Shown in pieces: positions 5,236-8,148 of a DNA stretch of 8,148 nt. The notes under the pieces are model-generated. The model searched no databases. It was given only the letters and a program-made list of their open reading frames with translations, and had not been told where the DNA came from. The stretch lies in contig QMQL01000028.1 of the NCBI GenBank assembly GCA_003650505.1, positions 1 to 8,148 on the forward strand, read 5' to 3'. This DNA comes from Candidatus Acetothermia bacterium (GTDB taxonomy: Bacteria > Bipolaricaulota > Bipolaricaulia > UBA7950 > UBA9294). The position numbers and the translations under genes were made by a program. Positions within the stretch are counted from its first letter, which is position 1. Each line of letters begins with the position of its first letter.

Positions 5236-6339
5236 ATGGTAAAAAGTGAACCTAGTTTGAACGGTGAAGTCGTAAAGCTGCTCTGTGAGCTTGTTCAGAT
5301 TGATAGTGAGTCGGGAGAGGAAGAGGAATTCCTTCACTTCTTGGCGGACCTCCTTGACAGGAAGCTATTTGCAGGATGCACCTTTGACTCCTATGGCAAT
5401 TTGATCGCGCGGCTGCCCCCTAAGGGTTCCAGCGTCACACAACCGATTCTTTTCGCCTGTCATGGCGACACGGTGAAACCAGGTAAGGGCATCGTGCCCA
5501 TTGTGGAAGGTGATGTTGTTCGCTCAAAAGGGGAGACGATCCTCGGCGCTGATGACAAAGCTGGGATCGCCGAGTTCATTACCGCACTACAGGGTGCTGA
5601 GCGGTATCCACCAATTGAGTTTGTTGTTACGCGGGAAGAGGAGACAGGCCTCGTGGGGGCACGTCATTTGGACGTTTCGCAGCTGCATGCCAAAGAGGGG
5701 TACGTGCTTGATATGGACGCCCTGGATGCGGTTGTCGTTGGCGGTCCGTCCCATGTGCTCATTGATGTGGAGATCCAGGGCAAGGCTGCTCACGCGGCAA
5801 TGGAACCAGAGAAAGGGGTCTCCGCGATCCTTGCTGCAGCACGTGCGATCGTCTCGCTTCCTCTAGGGCAAGTTGATCCTGAAACAACCGCCAACGTCGG
5901 GATTATTGAAGGAGGGCAAATCCGTAACGGTATCCCAGACCATGTCACGATTCGGGCTGAATGTCGCAGCCTCTCGCATGAGAGGTGTATGGATCTCGCC
6001 GAAAGCATCGAAGAGATATTCGTTGTGACATCCCGCGCGATGGGGGCAAAGGCGACTGTGAATTCCGAACTAGCATATAGGGCGTCATCCATATCCCCGA
6101 GTGCGCGCGTGGTGACCTTGGCGAAGGAGGCGATCGAGGCAGTCGGTCTAACGCCTAACGTTCAAACCATCCGTGGGGGGACCGATGCAGCGATCTATAA
6201 CGAGCACGGTATCGAGACGGTAGTTATTGGGACCGGCGTCAAAGCAGAGCATAGCACTGATGAGCATGTGTATGTGGACGACATGAATAGGGCTGTGTGG
6301 ATGGTCCGTTACATCCTTGAAGAGCTGGGAAGCGAGTGA
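5236..6339 (+). CDS. M20-family metallopeptidase, PepT-like
   Basis: From ATG 5236 the protein has 367 residues, normal for PepT-like M20 peptidases. The two-zinc site is complete: CHGD with His76 and Asp78, GADDKAG with bridging Asp106, REEETG with catalytic Glu135 and ligand Glu136, VLDMD with Asp159, and AEHSTDE with His339. A dimerisation domain (about residues 172-285) sits between, starting near HVLIDVEIQGKAAHAAMEPE. The enzyme would cleave short peptides or N-acyl amino acids in the cytoplasm. The frame is open further upstream, to an ATG at 5179 inside the previous gene, but 5236 gives the family-like start and leaves a 7-nt gap to the preceding stop; GGGAAGG at 5217-5223 may act as its SD. 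No catalytic residue is missing. Confidence 0.93.
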   Translation: MVKSEPSLNGEVVKLLCELVQIDSESGEEEEFLHFLADLLDRKLFAGCTFDSYGNLIARLPPKGSSVTQPILFACHGDTVKPGKGIVPIVEGDVVRSKGETILGADDKAGIAEFITALQGAERYPPIEFVVTREEETGLVGARHLDVSQLHAKEGYVLDMDALDAVVVGGPSHVLIDVEIQGKAAHAAMEPEKGVSAILAAARAIVSLPLGQVDPETTANVGIIEGGQIRNGIPDHVTIRAECRSLSHERCMDLAESIEEIFVVTSRAMGAKATVNSELAYRASSISPSARVVTLAKEAIEAVGLTPNVQTIRGGTDAAIYNEHGIETVVIGTGVKAEHSTDEHVYVDDMNRAVWMVRYILEELGSE

Positions 6340-6351
6340 GGAAAGATAAGG

Positions 6352-6897
6352 ATGCAGAGCACGACCACGGTCGAGGAAGCGATCCGTAATCGGCGGAGTG
6401 TTCGACGGTATCAAGCCGATTCCATTCCCCTTGATCGCCTAACCAGGCTCGTTGAACTTGGTGTGTGGGCTCCAAGTGGGGGAAACGCTCAGACGTGGCG
6501 ATTCGTCATTGTCACCCGGCCGGAAATCATCCGTGCGCTTCATGCCGTTGCGCCTGGGATGCTCTCAATCCCTCCAGCGGTTATTGCGATCTGCCAGGAT
6601 AAGAAGCTCGCCTTCCAACGAGGCGGAAAGCTCGGACAGGAATGTACTTCTGTCATGGATGCAGCAATGGCTGCGCAGAACATCATGCTCGCTGCATTCG
6701 CCCATGGGCTGGGGACTTGTCCCATTCTATCGTTTCACAGTGAAGCGGTGGCTCGAATTCTGGGGTTGCCGGAAGGGATTGAGGCCGAGCTGCTCATTGC
6801 AATCGGGAAACCTGCTGAGCAGCCAGTTCCACCCACTAGAACAGTGGGAGACGTGTTATTCATAAACCAGTATGGGGATACTAATGGGAAACAATGA
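6352..6897 (+). CDS. Nitroreductase-family FMN oxidoreductase
   Basis: The 181-residue protein starts with the nitroreductase signature: VEEAIRNRRSVRRY, in which Arg14, Arg15, Ser16 and Arg18 contact the FMN phosphate, then WAPSGGNAQTWRF at residues 39-51. The middle helix MDAAMAAQNIMLAAFAHGLG and the C-terminal LLIAIGKP strand are also typical. It is a short, minimal member of a family that works as a dimer and passes electrons from NAD(P)H to nitro groups, quinones, enones or flavin. The substrate cannot be read from sequence. The gene starts 12 nt after the M20 peptidase stop, and its end overlaps the next gene by 14 nt, so it belongs to the same transcript. In this operon it may reduce or oxidise a ring or imine intermediate, which is inference. 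Confidence 0.92.
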   Translation: MQSTTTVEEAIRNRRSVRRYQADSIPLDRLTRLVELGVWAPSGGNAQTWRFVIVTRPEIIRALHAVAPGMLSIPPAVIAICQDKKLAFQRGGKLGQECTSVMDAAMAAQNIMLAAFAHGLGTCPILSFHSEAVARILGLPEGIEAELLIAIGKPAEQPVPPTRTVGDVLFINQYGDTNGKQ

Positions 6898-7201
6898 TGA
6901 AAGCCGAATCTTAGAGCTTATCAGTTATATGCTCGTCAGTGCCCGGAATCTTGTAAATGAGACGCCGGAATACGGCCCGCTTCGCTTGCTCGAGGCATGC
7001 GACCGCCTTATCGAAGTCTTCGGGGAAACGGGGATAGGGTCCGAACCATTGGTCGTCCTCAAGAAGTCTCTGGATGAGGCTAAGACCCTGTTAATGGTTG
7101 ATAAGGAGGCGTTTGTTCGGGCACTTGACGACCTGGTAAGAAGCGTTACGTCCAACCTTTTCACTTCATCCGGCAATGGATTCCCGGAGCCCAATCCATA
7201 A
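6884..7201 (+). CDS. Small helical protein of unknown function (possibly DUF6092-like)
   Basis: The 105-residue product is almost wholly alpha-helical: ESRILELISYMLVSARNLVN, then YGPLRLLEACDRLIEVF, and two amphipathic helices before a polar tail ending FPEPNP. It has no cysteine cluster, signal peptide or membrane segment. The YGPLRLLEACDRLI pattern reminds me of DUF6092, but I hold this from memory and weakly. ATG 6884 is preferred because TGGGGA lies a few bases upstream; an in-frame ATG at 6872 would add 4 residues. It overlaps the nitroreductase end by 14 nt, so coupled translation is likely and a role as partner or chaperone of an operon enzyme is possible. TAA 7199-7201 is followed at once by an unusual SD-like palindrome. 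Confidence 0.75.
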   Translation: MGNNDESRILELISYMLVSARNLVNETPEYGPLRLLEACDRLIEVFGETGIGSEPLVVLKKSLDEAKTLLMVDKEAFVRALDDLVRSVTSNLFTSSGNGFPEPNP

Positions 7202-7216
7202 AGGAGGTGATCACCT
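7200..7216 (+). promoter_or_regulatory. 13-nt anti-SD match within a 12-bp palindrome, without a start codon
   Basis: AAAGGAGGTGATC (7200-7212) is complementary over 13 nt to the usual 3' end of bacterial 16S rRNA, and AGGTGATCACCT (7205-7216) is a perfect 12-bp palindrome. No usable start codon follows within the normal distance; the real start of the next gene is 67 nt on with its own SD. It may be a ribosome standby site, a hairpin between cistrons, a regulator site or the relic of a lost gene start. Confidence 0.5.
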
Positions 7217-7268
7217 AGGGAGACGGAAGGCCGGTGCAATCAGAGGCAGTGGGGCATTAGAAGAGGAT

Positions 7269-7275
7269 AGGAGGT
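7269..7275 (+). promoter_or_regulatory. Shine-Dalgarno AGGAGGT for the solute-binding protein
   Basis: AGGAGGT lies 7 nt before ATG 7283 and fixes the start of the binding-protein gene. The second in-frame ATG, at codon 5, has no comparable site and would shorten the positively charged start of the signal peptide. Confidence 0.75.
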
Positions 7276-7282
7276 AATAGGT

Positions 7283-8148
7283 ATGCTACGGAGAATGAGG
7301 TTGTTACTAATCTCGATAACTGTTTTAGCAGTGGTCGGAGTAGGAGCGGTTGGTGCTGAGTCTCTCCTGCGCGTTATGTTCTCCTGGCCCACGTATATCG
7401 ACCCGGCAGTTGGGTTTGACTATTCCAGTTCGACTGCGCTCGTGAACCTGTACGATTCATTGGTGTATCCGGAACCGGATGGATCTGTCGCTCCACACGC
7501 CGCGGTCAGATGGGAAACGTCCGAGGACGGTTTGACGTATACGTTCTATCTTCGCCAGGGGATTCAATTCCATACCGGTGGGGAGATGACGGCTGAAGAT
7601 GTCAAGTTCAGCATGGATCGTCTACAGACTATCGGAGAAGGATATGCATATCTGTTTGCAGACGTAGCCGAGACTAAGGTGCTTGATCCTTACACCGTTC
7701 AGTTCGTGCTAGATAAGCCGTTCGGTCCGTTTGTCATGGCATTAGTCCGCCTTTACATCCTGGATAAGGACGCTGTACTGGCCCATCTCGCCGAAGGTCC
7801 CTACGGCGATTACGGGGACTATGGGAAGGAGTGGCTGCGGACTCACGATGCCGGGTCAGGGGCCTATACTGTAGAGGAGTTTCCTTTCGAGGAGTATCTC
7901 TTGCTGAAACGGTTCCCTGGTTACTGGGGCGAGACAGCTGAGCGTGCTCCGGAGCTAGTCAAGATGATCCGGTTCACTAACGCCGTTACTGAGAAGTCGA
8001 TGGTTAGTCGACATGAACTTGAGATCAGTGACCAGTGGCAGACCACGGAGTTCTATCAGTCAACGGCTGAGATGGAAGGGGTTGATGTCGCCAGCTTCCC
8101 GAACGGTTTGGTCTACTTCATAATGTTGAACACAGCGAAGCCTCCCAC
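7283..8148 (+). CDS. ABC transporter solute-binding protein, family 5 (peptide/nickel type), partial at right edge
   Basis: The frame is open from ATG 7283 to the window end, 288 codons, about half of a usual 500-600 aa protein. It starts with a Sec signal peptide: a basic MLRRMR, a hydrophobic core up to about residue 21 and a cleavage site after VGA (residue 25). There is no lipobox cysteine, so the mature protein is not a typical lipoprotein. The mature part has the SBP_bac_5 pattern: early IDPAVGFDYSS, LYDSLVYPEPDGSVAPHAA, then GLTYTFYLRQGIQFHTGGEM and TAEDVKFSMDRL. Such proteins capture oligopeptides, dipeptides or other small compounds outside the membrane for an ABC importer. The permease and ATPase genes probably follow to the right. 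It links uptake to the peptidase-like enzymes upstream. An acidic GDYGDYG repeat near residue 178 is a minor oddity. Confidence 0.93.
   Translation, partial: MLRRMRLLLISITVLAVVGVGAVGAESLLRVMFSWPTYIDPAVGFDYSSSTALVNLYDSLVYPEPDGSVAPHAAVRWETSEDGLTYTFYLRQGIQFHTGGEMTAEDVKFSMDRLQTIGEGYAYLFADVAETKVLDPYTVQFVLDKPFGPFVMALVRLYILDKDAVLAHLAEGPYGDYGDYGKEWLRTHDAGSGAYTVEEFPFEEYLLLKRFPGYWGETAERAPELVKMIRFTNAVTEKSMVSRHELEISDQWQTTEFYQSTAEMEGVDVASFPNGLVYFIMLNTAKPP

Noticed and set aside
5587..6092. Antisense ORFs within the M20 peptidase gene
   Set aside because: They mirror a full-length gene with a complete active site and show no family motif.
1..8148. CRISPR arrays, tRNA or rRNA genes, insertion sequences
   Set aside because: No regularly spaced repeats, cloverleaf sequences, rRNA segments, transposase motifs or long terminal inverted repeats were seen.

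Overview
The window looks like a piece of a bacterial chromosome from an uncultured, probably anaerobic lineage, with about 50% GC over most of its length. Strong Shine-Dalgarno (SD) sites, a consensus sigma-70-type promoter and a leaderless promoter point to Bacteria. The phylum cannot be fixed from the sequence; the peptide-binding-protein style would fit Bipolaricaulota, Atribacterota or a similar group, which is a guess.

Left edge (1-650, up to about 70% GC): the C-terminal part of a cysteine-dependent protein phosphatase (PTP/DSP fold, P-loop HCGAGVGRT), followed by an unrecognised gene that reads cleanly only if one C is removed from a CCCC run near 326-329.

Minus-strand block (about 660-3471): reading in the direction of transcription, an XRE-cupin regulator (3471-2839), an unrecognised ORF fragment without a normal start (2793-2587), the two subunits of an aconitase-X type dehydratase (large 2612-1326, small 1341-910), and directly behind them a decayed N-terminal remnant of an IlvD/Edd-type dehydratase (908-702). 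The remnant has two in-frame stops and no Fe-S cysteine at the expected place. The block is probably an old catabolic operon for a hydroxy amino acid or sugar acid that has lost its last gene.

Divergent control region (3472-4181): the regulator has a TTGACG-17-TATACT promoter whose start point would fall on its ATG, so its mRNA is probably leaderless. Facing right is a perfect TTGACA-16-TATAAT promoter, followed by a roughly 500-nt leader. The leader holds a possible 19-codon peptide and an 88-codon ORF whose SD overlaps the stop of the first.

Plus-strand operon (4182 to the right edge): an M29/NicX-like metalloenzyme, an M20 (PepT-like) metallopeptidase, a small FMN nitroreductase, a 105-aa helical protein of unknown function, and a family 5 peptide-type solute-binding protein cut by the window end. 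The likely theme is uptake of a peptide or other small organic nitrogen compound, followed by hydrolysis or ring opening, under a small-molecule-sensing XRE-cupin regulator. The AcnX subunits suggest that cyclic amino acids such as cis-3-hydroxyproline may be part of the pathway; this is inference from gene order.
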